From Verticillium longisporum (lineage: Eukaryota > Ascomycota > Sordariomycetes > Glomerellales > Plectosphaerellaceae): a stretch of DNA of 64,000 nt. The notes under the pieces are model-generated. The model saw only the letters and a list, made by a program, of their open reading frames with translations. It searched no databases and had not been told where the DNA came from. The position numbers and the translations under genes are program-made. Shown one piece after another: positions 22,101 to 33,227 of the stretch; the stretch's first letter is position 1, and each line of letters starts with the position of its first letter. The stretch is taken from the NCBI GenBank assembly GCA_019188255.1, contig JAETXT010000007.1, positions 1,736,001 to 1,800,000 of the forward strand, in the 5' to 3' direction.

Positions 22101-23931
22101 TCACTGAGCCCATCCCTTGCCCTCACCCGCAATCGTGCTCTCCCGAGCGTCCTGGTACTTCCACCGGCTGGGCTCAAAGATAATCTCAAAGCTGTTGTGG
22201 TTAAACGTTCCAATGGCGCAGCTCAGATCGTGGTAGCCCTCGAGACCCGTGACCGGCAGGTCCTCCTCGGCATCACCCTCTTCGTGCAAGTTCCAGCTGC
22301 CCACAATCTTGCCCTCGCGCGTGAAGAAGATGTCGACGTTGATGCTGCCGTCGCCACGAGGCGATAGCGACATGCCGATACCCACCGTCTCGCCGACTCG
22401 GAATGGCTCCGTAAACGAGTGACCGCCGGCCCAGTCGTTGACGTACTTGTGGCCGTCATCGCCGTGGACGGCCAGCGATCCGCGGTGCCACCCGGGCATG
22501 CTGAAGTTGGGATACGGCAGTGCCGTGAAGCCCAGCGCGAGGTCGACCTCGTCGGGCCGGCTGTCGGGGCGGATGTGCACCTCGTAGTAGATGCGGACGG
22601 GGCGGCCCGTGACCAGTGGCGAGTGTGCGTGCGCCGAGTACAGCGGGGGGTAGCCAATGATACAGCTGTCCTTGGCCGAGACATCGGTGCGGCCTACCCA
22701 CGTGCCCGGGTCTGGGGCCGGGGGCACGAGCGTACCCCGAAAATTCTGCGGATGCATGTTGATGATGGTGTGCGAACTGAGCGCCTCATGCGCTTGTGGT
22801 GGCAGCGGCACAGGCTGGATGAGAGGGTACTGGTCGCACCATGCGGCGCCAGCATGGGCCTCCTGCTCGGAAGCATTGTTCGCCGGCGAGCGCTCAAAGC
22901 CGGTGAAGAAGGAGGGAGGGGGTGGGAAGAGCGACGTGTCGGGCACGGCATGCTGCCAGTTGTGCTGGCTCTTCGAGTCGGTAGGGGAGGACCGGGAGGC
23001 GGCGCGTAGTCTCCGCCAGGAGGAGGACCGGCAGGCGGGCCGTAGCTGTCACCTCCTGGGGGCGGACCAGCAGGAGGGCCATAGTTATCGCCACCGGGTG
23101 GCGGGCCCGGCGGCGGGGCAAAGTCACCGCCAGCAGCCGGTGGTCCTCCGGCGAGCGGTCCTCCAACCGGCAGCGCAAACTGGCCGTGGCCAGGAGGGGG
23201 CCCGGCAGGAGGGGCATATGTCTCGTGTGTTCGCGACTCGGGAGGAGCGTAGCTTCCGTCGGGAAGCAGACGTACAGGGCGCTCCGGAGCATCGTGCGTC
23301 TCATGACCAGGAGGGGGCCGGGAGGGGCAGAGAAGCCCGGAGGAGGGCCAGCTGGTGCGTCGTAGTCTTGGCCCTGAGGAGGACCCGAAGGCGCTGCGTA
23401 GCCGCCATTCACATTATGGCTCGGAGGAGGCCCGCTCGGGGGTTCGTACTGGTGGGGTGGGGGGCCGGAAGGCGCCTCTGTGTTGTGTCCGGGCGGGGGA
23501 CCTGGCGGTGCAGAGAAGCCGGGAGGCGGCCCGGGAGGGGGCGCGAACTGCTCGTTGTGATCATGGTGTGGCGGCGGGGAGCTCGGCGCGGCATATTGGG
23601 CGGGCGGGGGTCCCGAAGGAGGAGCATAGCCATTACTGCTGGAGGTCTGAGGAGGAGGAGGAGGGCCGGCAGGAGGTGCGTATTCGCCATGGCCAGGAGG
23701 CGGCCCCGAGGGAGTGGCATAGTGGTCGTGATTGGAGGCTGACGATTCGCCTTGTTGTGGCTGTTGGTGGTTCTGGCTCTCCTTCTCTTGGCGCTTCTTC
23801 TCGCTCGACTTGCTGCGGATGCTCGCGGGCCGAGCAAAGCGCTGGGAGCCAGCGTGGGAGGCGCGGGGCGAGGAAGCCTGCGCAGGCCGCGCCGCAGGCG
23901 TATCATCTTTTTCGTCCTTGCCGAAGCACAT
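22101..23931 (-). CDS. Proline-rich SPRY-domain protein (two apparent frameshifts)
   Basis: Single exon; the ATG at 23931 opens MCFGKDEKDD. The first about 60 residues are charged and serine-rich, then roughly 300 residues consist of imperfect GPPPG-type repeats (YAPPSGPPP, FAPPPGPPPG, YGPPAGPPPGG). The C-terminal about 250 residues form a SPRY-type domain (SCIIGYPPLYSAHAH, RIYYEVHI, LALGFTALPYPNF, GWHRGSLAVHGDDGHKYVNDWAGG, VGIGMSLSP). SPRY domains are protein-interaction modules; fungal examples include ubiquitin-ligase adaptors, but I cannot name this protein's partner. Two sites shift the frame by one missing base each, in G runs of the plus strand at 23313-23317 and 22984-22987. Correcting both keeps the proline repeats and joins them to the SPRY domain (PPTDSKSQHNWQHAVPDTS), giving about 610 residues. 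Confidence 0.8.
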
Positions 23932-24930
23932 GGTGGGTGGTCGGAGACAGGGAAGGACGTGAGGTATGTATGTCGGGAAGATGGGTTGCGGCGGGAATCA
24001 AATGTTGGAAGATGTTGCGACGTTGGCTTCGAATTGAGGCCCGCCACTGAAGGTTGAGCACGCTGATATGGGGCGATCGCGCTGGACCAGTTCAAAGACG
24101 AGTGTGTTCAGGTGGGAAGCAGGAGGGAAAAGAAGCGACAGAGAGGAGATGTCGCCAGAGTGGTGGCACTTTTGAACTGGGGCGGTGCCTGTGACTATTG
24201 TCTATTGTCTGGGCAGGCGCTGGTGTGATGAGGTTGTCGGGAAAGCGCAGCCCACCGAGCGAGGCAAGAGCTCTCTTGGCGATTACCCTTTGAGCACAAG
24301 CTCCTTCCTACTCCTCCCACCTGCTGCCCCGCACCCTTCGCCGTTGTACCATGCTAAGCTGCGAGCCTGCCATTGCGCATTTCCGTTTCCTCTATCATGC
24401 CTTGTTAGGTCTCAAGGTCTCTAGCTGTGAGGCAAACATGACGCTGCCCATTGAACACTGTTTGCCCGCGCTTGATGGCAAACAATCCAAACCTGGCCAT
24501 TGCATGTCACTGTCGACCCATCCAGGCACCACCTGCGGTTGGGGACGGCCACGGGGGTGGGAGGCCGCCTGGCCATTGGTCTGAGGACCCCCGCTGCCAC
24601 GAGTAGTCTGCCTGGCCCGTGCTCAAGCTTACGCTTGAGCCAAGACATGGTTGAGCAGCTCCTGCTCGGCCAATTACCGCGACCTACCTTCCGCATCATC
24701 GTGACGGTTGAGGTCATTCAGTTCCGTTTTCTGCTCGACCGTAACAGCATAGCCGTTACGCTGTGCCGCACCGTCGGATCACAGAGGCATCACGTTCAAG
24801 GGAGACGGCGCCTGGCTTCAACAGCCTGTAGTCTTGAACAGCCTGTAGCAGAGCAACAGGGCAAGCAGGCCAGCTCCCATTCCAAGTGTTACAACAGCTT
24901 CCATCGTACATGAACGTGCCCATCCACCCT
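23932..24930. other. Spacer between SPRY gene promoter and D-lactate dehydrogenase 3' end
   Basis: About 1 kb. It holds the promoter of the SPRY gene and the 3' flank of the dehydrogenase. A short duplicated CAGCCTGTAG element occurs at about 24822-24848. No gene is supported. Confidence 0.4.
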
Positions 24931-27049
24931 CTACCACTCGGCGACCTCGCCCGCCTTGGGCTTCTGCATCCGGACCACCTTGTCGCAGTTAAGCAGGCAG
25001 AGCGGGTCGAACGCCTTTTTGATCTGTCTTGTGTCAGTGGGGTCTCCAGGAGAGGCTGTCTGGAAGGAAAAGGCGTCTCCAGGAGAGGCTGTATGGATGG
25101 AAGGCGTTTCCATGCAGAGGCTGCTGTACATACCTGTCGCATGGCGTCGACAGTCGTCTCGCCGAGCTCGTGCGGGAGGTAATCCCTCTTGACGAGGCCC
25201 ACGCCGTGCTCGCCCTGCTGCTGTCAGTCTGCGTACGCACAAGGTTCTGGCCGGATGCACATACCGTGACGGTGCCCTCCATCTCGACGGCTCGCTTGAC
25301 CATGTTGTGCACGAGCGTCTCGGCCCGCTTGCGCTCCTTGTCGTTGTACAGCAGAATGACTGGCCCGTTAGATGTGTGTGCCCGGTGCCGACGAAAACGA
25401 GGCGTGACGAGGAAGGAAGGAAGAGAAACTCACTGTGAAAGTTGCCGTCGCCGACGTGGCCCACAATGGTGCCGAAGAGGCCGCTCTTGCCCATGGCGTC
25501 CTTGGTCTCCTCGATGATGTCGGGCAGCCGGCTCATGGGCACGGCGACGTCGCCGGTCCAGACGTGGTCGCCGTCGCGCTTGGCGGCCATGGTGCTCCAG
25601 AGGGCCTCCTTGCGGGCGCTCCACAGGTCGTGCTGCTCCTCCTCGCTGCGGGCAAACTCGAACGACCTGCCGCCGGCCTGGCCGGCGAAGCCCTGGACGA
25701 GGGCGACCTGCTCCTTGACGCCGCGCGCCGTGCCGGCAAACTTGAAGAAGAGCGTCGGCGCCTCCTGCCAGGCGCGGCCCGTCGTGCCCGAGTCGTTGAT
25801 GCAGCGCATCTGCAGGTCGTCGAGGATCTCGACGGCGGCGACGGGCACGCCGGCGCCGACGACGCGGGCGACGCAGTTGGCGGCGTGGCGGATCGAGGGG
25901 AAGGTGGCGACGGCGACCGACGTCGACGCCGGCTTGACCGTCACCTTGAGGGTCGCCTCGGTGACGAGGCCCAGCGTGCCCTCGGACCCGATGAAGAGCT
26001 TGGTGAGGTCGTAGCCGGCGGAGCTCTTGCGCGGCCGCTGGCGCGTCTTGATGACGGTGCCGTCGGCGAGCACGACGGTCAGCGAGAGCACCCACTCGCG
26101 CATGGTGCCGTAGCGGTAGGCGTTGGTGCCGCTGCAGCCCGTGCCGACCATGCCGCCGATCATGGCGCCGGGGCCCGGGTCGGGCGGGAAGAAGAGGCCC
26201 GAGGCGCCGAGCTGGTCGTTGAGCGCCTCCCACCCGACGGCCGGCTGCACGACGACGTCGAGGTCGGCCTCGTGCAGCGCCAGCACCTTGTTCATGCGGC
26301 CAAAGTCGACGCACACGCCGCCGCGCGTCGGCACAAAGTGGCCCTCGAGCGACGTGCCGCCGCTGTAGCCGCCGTCGGGGTTGCGGCGCGGCTGGCACAC
26401 CTGCATGATGGCCGCCTCGTCCACGGTCGACGAGGGGAAGCCGACGCAAAAGGGCCGCCCCGACGCCTTGGCCGGGTGCGACGACCACTCGGACGACGCG
26501 TGGTGGTCGAGGACGTTGGGCGCCGTGCTGACGTGCTCCTTGCCGAGAATGTGGACAAAGTCGGCCCACGCCGCCTGCATGTTCTCCATGTTGGTCTTGT
26601 GCTCGGGCGCGATCGTCTTGTCGAGCGGCAGCGTCGAGTCCTCGCTGGGCTTGGGCGGGTAGAGCGTGCCGAGGTAGTAGGACGAGCCCATGGTGAAGAG
26701 CAGGACTGCGGGCAGGACGTGGTCAGCTTTGGGGGGGGAGGCTCACTATCATGAGGAGATCAAACAGTGAGCTGCACATACCAAAGGTCAGGGCATAGCT
26801 CCGGCTTGACGCCGACTTTTCACGCTCGTTGGCAAACCGCTCGCGATCCGCCCTCTCGCGCGCCAGACGCTGCGTGATGCTGCCCGTCACCTGGCCCTGG
26901 AACGACCGGCCAGCCTTGTCCTCGTTCGACACGCGCTCGGGGGGCTTGCTGTCGGAGGCCAGGTGTCGCAGGGCGTAGGCGGTGCTGCGGGGTGTCGTGC
27001 GGAAACGCCGCAGGGCGCTCTGGGAGGCGTGGGCTGGGAGGCGGGCCAT
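24931..27049 (-). CDS. D-lactate dehydrogenase (cytochrome), mitochondrial FAD enzyme
   Basis: Five exons: 27049-26782, 26705-25434, 25359-25265, 25214-25134 and 25023-24931, giving 602 residues with no frame break. The enzyme oxidises D-lactate to pyruvate and passes electrons to cytochrome c (yeast Dld1 type). The N terminus is arginine-rich like a mitochondrial presequence; a hydrophobic stretch (SYALTFVLLFTMGSSYYLG) suggests an inner-membrane anchor. FAD-binding type 4 signatures are clear: GGTSLEGHF, DPGPGAMIGGMVGTGCSGTNA, YDLTKLFIGSEGTLGLVTEATL. The C-terminal oxidase part has HVGDGNFH, the conserved GEHGVGLVKRDYL, and FDPLCLLNCDKVV at the end. All introns are GT-AG; the third is only 50 bp. 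The fourth contains a tandem repeat. Confidence 0.93.
25042..25125. repeat. Intronic minisatellite, about 2.5 units of 31-33 bp
   Basis: Inside the last intron of the D-lactate dehydrogenase gene, the unit beginning GTCTCCAGGAGAGGCTGT occurs at 25042 and 25075, and a diverged partial copy starts at about 25106. The repeats fill most of the 110 bp intron and explain why it is the longest in the gene. Confidence 0.8.
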
Positions 27050-27738
27050 GATGATCTGATGTGTGGTTTGCTCGAGGGGAGGGTTTGTACTGAGGATGGT
27101 CGTCGACTGGCTCAGGCCATGCGGCAGGGGACGCAACGCATGCGTTGATGGGTGATGGCAATGTCGCTTCAATTGAGATGGCAGGCGAGGGCTCGTGTGT
27201 GTATGCTTGTGGCAAGTCGAGAGACAGCAGCTCCTCGGTCGTGGGTTGACTGATGTTCTTGGTGCTGGGTATGGGTAGGAGCTACCTTGTACTGCCAACT
27301 GCAAATGCAAATGCAATGCAAAAATCGGGGTACATAGTACATGGTAGCTTCGGGCGGTGCAAAGGGATCGCCGCCTTGGCTCGGTCAGCTCCAATCCCAC
27401 TCTTCCGACCCACTGCTCCGGCCCGGTACGCATATCTGCCCCTCTGGCCCCTTATTTGTGATGGCTACCGTGTCAGTGCTTGGTTGAATCGAGTGTCACG
27501 CCATTTATACATTCGTGGTATCATTGTATTCATAAAGGTGCTCCTCGCTTTTCCTGCTGTCAAGGCACATGGCCTCCGATCATCGGATGTACAGTCGAAC
27601 ATGCATAGTCCCACCCCAAAACCCTCCTAGGTCTGGCATGGCCTCGACACTCAACTGCCATGACCATGACCAGCTACATGGCAGTCGCACTTTATACTAC
27701 GTTGTTCTCTGCCTGCCTGCTGCCGCTCTCAACCACAC
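27050..27738. promoter_or_regulatory. D-lactate dehydrogenase promoter and Clr5-gene 3' flank
   Basis: About 690 bp between two genes on the same strand. No gene, RNA or clear repeat is visible apart from a short AAATGCAAATGCAATGC run near 27302-27320. Confidence 0.4.
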
Positions 27739-29903
27739 TCAAGCTGGCCGCCACCCAGGCACAAGCTGCACAGAGAACGTCGGCGTCGCTCCATTCAGAT
27801 GCGTCAAGTAGGCCTCGAGCTCGGTATCGCCGTCAATCAGCAGCGGCATCTCGCCGCCTTTGCCGTCCTTCAGAATGCCTTCGACACGCAGGCACGCGGC
27901 ATTGGGGAACTTCTCGACCGCCACATGCCGTAGCTCCCGCACCGAGTGGGTGCTCATCGTCGCTATCCAGAGAGAGGTGCTCGTCTCGTAGGTCGAGAGG
28001 GGGCTCAGTCGTAGGAAGATGGCCGTGCTCGTGGACGGCGGCCCTGGTGCCGCTTGCTGCTGAGGTGACATGTGCTGATGTTGCTGTTGCTGCTGTTGCT
28101 GCTGTTGCTGCTGCTGTTGCTGCTGTTGCTGCTGCTGTTGCTGCTGCTGTTGGTAGGCCGCCGACTCGCTGTTCACCGCCATCAGCAACGACGATCCCAG
28201 CGTCGAATCCAGGACCACCCGCTGTGGATTGTGTGGGGATGCGTAAGGCTGCTGCGCGCTGACTTGAGGATCGGGGTAGCTCGACTGGTACATGTGATCC
28301 TGCCCGTTCCCAGCAGTCCCGTCCCCGTCCCCGTCCTGATCCTCGGCGTGAGGATTGTCGCCCATCGGCGCATCCGCAACCACGAGGCGGGGTTCGAGTC
28401 CTGGGCGGCCTGCCTGTTGCTGCTGGATCTGTGTCCGGGTCTGCTTGGTAGCCTTGCCTGCAGTCTGTGCACTCGGTGTTGTTGCGGCCTTCTTGCCAGC
28501 CTGCGCCTTCTTCGCCCGTCCAGCATCGTCCCATCGCCTCTTCATGACATCGCGGGCCAGCAGCTCGAGAGCCCGCAGCTTGTCCTCGTGCGTCGACTGG
28601 GGGTTGCCAGACGTCAGCACGCGCTGCACAATCGGACACCGCTGGCCCCACTGGTTCTTGAGGTCATTCCACTGCCTGACGCCGGCCTGCGTCTTGCTGT
28701 GCACGCCGTTCTCCTCGACGAGCTTGTACCACGACGCGCGGAGCTGTCTCGTCTCCTCGGGGTTGATGCCCAGCACGACCCGGGCGTCGGGCAGCGTTAG
28801 GTTGCGGTTCTTGACGCGCAGGCGCTTGGTGCAGTCGGTGCAGATGACGTCGAGCGCCAGCTTCTTGCCGTCGTGGTTGTCTCGGCTCTGCCACATCTCG
28901 GCCTCGAGGGGCGGGAACTGGCGGATGAGCTCGTCCTTGAGGGCTTCCCACCTGTCCGGCCCGGCAATCGTCTTCTTGACGACGCCCGCCTCCTCGCAAA
29001 GGCGCGTGAAAATGGCGCGCATGCCGACGTACGAGTCCTCGTCCAACCCCAAGATGGCTTTCGCCTCGTCGAGCGTCAGCTCGGACGGAAACCTCGGGGG
29101 GGCCGCCGCATCCCTCGACCGCAGGCCAAACACCTTGGTCAAGCGACGCGGCTTGTTGTGCCCTTTGCCAGCAGGCGACGTCTTCACCGGCGCCGGAAAC
29201 AGCTCGACAACCGGTTGTTGCTGCTGTTGTCCCTCGCCACCAGCAGCAGCAGCAGCACCCGATGGCGCCCGTTCCTGATCCTGGCCCTGGCCCTGATCCT
29301 GGCCCTGGCCCTGATGCCGGCGGGGCCTGGGACTCGCCGGCGTGCCGTCCTCAGCCACGGACTCGTCGTCGTCGTCGGGCCCCTCGGTCGAAGGGCGATC
29401 GCCGTTGCGGCCGCGCAGCATGAGGTTGTGCTCCTGCCGAAGCCGCAGCAGCTCGCGCGAGCTAATCTCGTAGCCCTCCTCCTCGTTGACGATGCGGTGC
29501 ATCTCGCGCTGGCTGACATTCTGCTCCCACAGCTCGCGCACCTTGGCGACGAGGTGGTCGTCCTTGCGCACGCGCTTGTAGCGGCTCGGAAACCCCCAGC
29601 GGCGAAATTGGCACTGCAGGGCGCGTTCGCTGCGAGGCTCGTGTTAGTGAGGCTGCGTCTTGCTGTGGGGGGTGGATAACATGACCCGTAGCGAGCCTGT
29701 ATGTGTGTGTGTGTGTGTGTGAAGTATACGGCGGGCGTCATGTATTGCGCAGAGTCCGGTGGGCGAGATGGAGGATGGAAAACGTACCTGGCACCAAAGT
29801 TGTGGTGCTCCTTCATGTAAGCGGCAATGACGCGAAACGACTTCTTCTCCTCAATGTAGAGGCGCTCGCATATTTCCTTGTGTGCCTCCCACTTGTAGAC
29901 CAT
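27739..29903 (-). CDS. Clr5-domain protein, putative transcription regulator with polyglutamine
   Basis: Two exons, 29903-29788 and 29629-27739, giving 668 residues. The N terminus matches the fungal Clr5 domain: WEAHKEICERLYIEEKKSFRVIAAYMKEHHNFGASERALQCQFRRWGFPSRYK, split by the intron after GA. Such domains occur in fungal nuclear proteins presumed to bind DNA. Two repeated helical units follow in the middle (LTLDEAKAILGLDEDSYVGMRAIFTRLCEEAG and LTLPDARVVLGINPEETRQLRASWYKLVEENG), each followed by a W-x-x-LK segment, which looks like an internal duplication of a SANT-like or trihelix-like unit. A tract of about 25 glutamines mixes CAG and CAA codons. The C-terminal about 90 residues look folded. 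The intron (158 bp) carries a CA/GT dinucleotide run. Confidence 0.85.
28078..28153. repeat. CTG/TTG repeat encoding polyglutamine
   Basis: On the plus strand this is a run of CTG and TTG triplets; on the coding strand it reads about 25 CAG/CAA glutamine codons in the Clr5-domain gene. Interruption by CAA slows slippage but length variation between strains is expected. Confidence 0.9.
29699..29720. repeat. GT dinucleotide microsatellite in intron
   Basis: A run of about ten GT units (CA on the coding strand) lies within the intron of the Clr5-domain gene, near its middle. Confidence 0.85.
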
Positions 29904-30606
29904 GATGGCAACGGCTGTGGTCGCGACAGAGCGGCCTGCCCGTTTGTCTTGAGACGTCGATAGCTGCCGTGTCGTGTGATTGATTGTGCTGGGGTTGTAA
30001 GAGGGGGGCGACGTAGGACGAACGGCAGGAGAAGAAGTTTCTGCCTTGATGGTCCGATGAGCCAGCCGCAGTCGGGTGCGAAGTGTGTGATGGACACACT
30101 GTGCAGCTGCTGGTGGGGCATTCACTCAACACCTGGAGCCTGCTGGACATTGTCGTGCGTCTTCATCGAGACCTCCTCTTCGCTCTATGCACCTGTTTAA
30201 CCTCGCCTGATGCACCTCGCCTGATGCACCCCGCCTGATGCACCCCGCCTGATGCACTGGGAAGATTCAGGGCAAAAATCTTCAGTATTGAGAACAATTC
30301 GTGCTCTGTTTCGAACGAGGCCCATACGTCTGGTGCAAGTGCTGCCAGCAAGACGATCACTCCAATGGGAGACTGAACCTCGGCTGCCCGGGTGACCCCT
30401 CCTCCTCTGAACTTTGGACATGATCATACCTCAGGTAATTAACCAGCCACACCCAGCTGTGTTTGTTCTTCATCCAGCATCACCACCATTCCGAGAGGAG
30501 CATTCTTGTACGCGTGAACCCAACCCTCAGTGTCTCGTATCTGTCCTGTTACTCCAAACCGTCACTGTACAACCTCACACCTGCCTGCATTGGCTCTCGA
30601 CACACA
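29904..30606. promoter_or_regulatory. Divergent promoter between Clr5-domain gene and enoyl-CoA hydratase gene
   Basis: A 703 bp spacer serving two divergent genes. It contains a 14 bp minisatellite at 30206-30258, listed separately. I see no gene in it. Confidence 0.45.
30206..30258. repeat. 14 bp minisatellite, four units
   Basis: The unit CCTGATGCACCYCG occurs four times in tandem, the last copy truncated. It lies in the promoter spacer about 300-350 bp from each flanking start codon. Confidence 0.9.
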
Positions 30607-31524
30607 ATGGCCGCTCTTACACCCCCCGCCACCTACACCAACTTCACCCTTCCCGACGTCAAGTTCGCCCACCATCCGGCCTCTTCACCCACTGTCACAC
30701 CCATCGTGCTCGTCATCCTGAATCGCCCCGCTGCCCGCAATGCCTTCACCGACTCCATGGCCGACTCGCTTGAAGCGGCCTTCACCCTGCTGTCCGCCGA
30801 CCCCCGGGTCAAGTGCCTAGTCCTCACTGGCTCCGACCAGTCCAATCAGTACTACTGCGTCGGCATGGACCTCGCCAGTGCCGGCTCGCGCAAGGTCAAC
30901 ACGGCGATTCCCCGCGACGAGTACCGCGACGGCGGCGGCCGCGTCACCCTCTCCATGCACAGGTGCGCCAAGCCCATCATCGCCGCCATCAATGGCAGCG
31001 CTGTGGGCGTCGGTATCACCATGACCCTGCCGGCCAGCATCCGCGTCGTCTCCAACAAGGCCAAGGTCGGCTTCGTGTTCGGCCGACGTGGTTTCAACAT
31101 GGAGGCCTGCAGCAGCTTCTTCCTGCCGCGCCTCGTCGGGACCAGTCGGGCCATGCACCTCGTCACCACGGGCGGAGTGTACCCGGCCACGAGCCCGCTG
31201 TTCGGAGACCTCTTCAGCGAGATTGTGGAGCCCGGGGAGGTCCTGCCGCGGGCCCTTGCCATTGCGGAGGAGGTGGCAGAGAACGTCAGCGCCGTCTCGA
31301 CCAAAGTGAACAAGGAGCTGATCTACCGGAACCCTGGGACACCAGAGGAGGCGCATCTGCTCGAGAGTTCCCTCTTCTGGGATCTGATTCGTGGGCGAGA
31401 CAGCAAGGAAGGGATGCAGAGCTTCCTGGACAAGCGCGCACCCAAATTTGCGGCGAGCATCGATAAGGACGCCCCGACTGCGTATCCATGGTGGGAGGAG
31501 AAGCAGACCAAGTCCAAGCTGTAG
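30607..31524 (+). CDS. Enoyl-CoA hydratase/isomerase, peroxisomal (SKL C terminus)
   Basis: Single exon, 305 residues, starting at the ATG in CACAATGGCC. The crotonase fold is clear: VILNRPAARNAFTDSM near residue 40, VKCLVLTGSD, the oxyanion-hole loop AAINGSAVGVGITM near residues 125-140, and GFVFGRRGFNMEACSSFFLPRLVG, where the glutamate before ACSS sits at the position of the catalytic acid of delta3,delta2-enoyl-CoA isomerases. The last three residues are SKL, a canonical type 1 peroxisomal targeting signal. Together these point to peroxisomal beta-oxidation of unsaturated or branched fatty acids. Whether it is a hydratase or an isomerase cannot be settled from sequence alone; the single glutamate favours isomerase. 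Confidence 0.92.
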   Translation: MAALTPPATYTNFTLPDVKFAHHPASSPTVTPIVLVILNRPAARNAFTDSMADSLEAAFTLLSADPRVKCLVLTGSDQSNQYYCVGMDLASAGSRKVNTAIPRDEYRDGGGRVTLSMHRCAKPIIAAINGSAVGVGITMTLPASIRVVSNKAKVGFVFGRRGFNMEACSSFFLPRLVGTSRAMHLVTTGGVYPATSPLFGDLFSEIVEPGEVLPRALAIAEEVAENVSAVSTKVNKELIYRNPGTPEEAHLLESSLFWDLIRGRDSKEGMQSFLDKRAPKFAASIDKDAPTAYPWWEEKQTKSKL

Positions 31525-33227
31525 TGGACGGACTACATGGTACCTCGAGAGGCGTCCATCTACCACTGGTAGGGCTGCAGCAACCAGGTACATGAAAATG
31601 GCGCTATCCTCGGAGCCGTGACCGTATGGGTCGGGGGTCTGCGGGACCCGGGACCATTGATCGACATGTGCTGGCGGGCCGGGTGTTGGGTTGCTTCGAT
31701 GGCAAACGCCAAAGGGCAGTGCGCAGTGCCCTGGTTGGCTCGGGTCTTCCCACTTGGATGCATTTGTAGGGGACCGCAGCCTCGGGTTGGGCAGAGATTT
31801 TGGCCAGTGGCTCCATAGCACGGTCGGGATACAGCTGTCTAGTGGGCGTGTCCGAGGTTCACATGCCAAAGAAGAGTGTTTGCGGAGGGGCTAGAGTCTG
31901 TAATTGATAAGAATTTGCATGGGAAACTGCCAAAGAAAAAAAAAAAAAAAAGGAGGCGAAAGAAAAATTGTGCTGTGCCTGCTTGTAGGTGTGCTAGACG
32001 TCAGAGCTGTGCCGCGTGCCCAGCATAGATTATGCGGCAATGGTGAGGAGCGCACGAGTCACTGTTCCGTCTGTTCCAACCAAGGTTTGACCATCTTGGC
32101 TTTCGTCGTTGAGACTTGTGTGCCTGCTCCATGTGGTGAGTGGCAGTACCTCGACCGGGCCATCCCAGGCTCCAGAGCAACAGAAGACGGGGACCGGCTC
32201 GACAGGTGGCATCGCAGCCAGAGGTGGCCATGGATTGGAGACAATGGCCAAATGAGGTTGAGACGCGGGCTGGCTGAGGCGAACAAGAGGAGTGAACGGG
32301 ATTGCATGCAGGCACCCGCCAGGCGGAAGAAGAAAACAGTGAGGCAGACGCTAGAGCAAGCCAGTCCATCCCGGCATCAGTGAGAAGACGAGTCTCTCTT
32401 GCCTCTGGGACCGTCTGACACCTCTTTTCGGCCGGGCAAGTCCGATCTGACTGCACTGTAGAGGTACAGGGGGCGGCAGGCACCATCCGATGAGTGCTCA
32501 GGTGATGATACAGTGCGACGTGAGGGGCTCCTTCCAGTCCCCTGCTGCACCTGCCAGAAGTGCGTGCGCTTGCCCGTGCCGGGCATGGCTTCCTCATTCG
32601 TTTCGTCATTCATCCCCCCCCAGACACTCCACTTGCGCTCCGAATAGGTCACGGCTGGTCGCCGTGGTACATATTCTGGGCCTGGTCTCCGTCTCAACGA
32701 CTTTGTCACGAGGCTCCTGACGCTTTTGTTCCGAGGTCTTCTGCTCCGTCTGCTCTTTTTCCTCACTATCCCTTCTTCTCAGCCTGGCCATCCTCACCCT
32801 CGTATACACAGCGACCGGCCTTGCGCTTACATTCTTCCCCCTTTTTTCGACGGAACCTTGCCCCATTCCAACTGCGACGCCCACGTTCCCTTGCTCAACT
32901 ACCGCGAACTATCCCAGGCTCGGTCCGGACCAGGGTCTTGCACATCAGATATACAGCTTCCCCAACAATCGCCTCCGCACCCAGCGCTCCTGTTTAACAA
33001 CTCCAACAGTCGGCAGCCCATCTTTCGCAGCAGCCTAGTTTCTGGACCTCCTCTGACGACTGCGCCAAAATACTTCGACCACCTTCCGAGCCATCTGCTC
33101 CCTTCGCATCGCGCTGCCTATACATCTCGGTTTCCCTGGTTGCCCCGGCTTCCTTGGTCTCCTCGCTCCCTCGCCCTCGAGTAGCGCCCCCCCTGCCCCT
33201 CCAACCGCCACAAAGAACACCCACAAA
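31525..33227. other. 1.7 kb spacer, 3' flank of hydratase gene and lipin leader
   Basis: The left part includes an A tract of about 17 bases near 31935. The right part, from about 32700, is pyrimidine-rich (TTTTTCCTC, CCCCCTTTTTT) and resembles a long fungal 5' leader before the lipin start. No protein gene is supported. Confidence 0.45.

Noticed and set aside
25435..26754. Plus-strand open frame of 439 codons opposite D-lactate dehydrogenase
   Set aside because: It is a mirror of the GC-rich codon pattern of the real minus-strand gene, is very rich in Ala/Arg/Gly/Val and shows no family motif. The minus strand has clear FAD-enzyme signatures.
30206..30258. CRISPR-like array or terminal repeat
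   Set aside because: The 14 bp units are directly adjacent with no spacers; this is a simple minisatellite.
30817..31869. Minus-strand open frame of 350 codons opposite the enoyl-CoA hydratase gene
   Set aside because: Antisense shadow extending into non-coding sequence; no recognisable motif.
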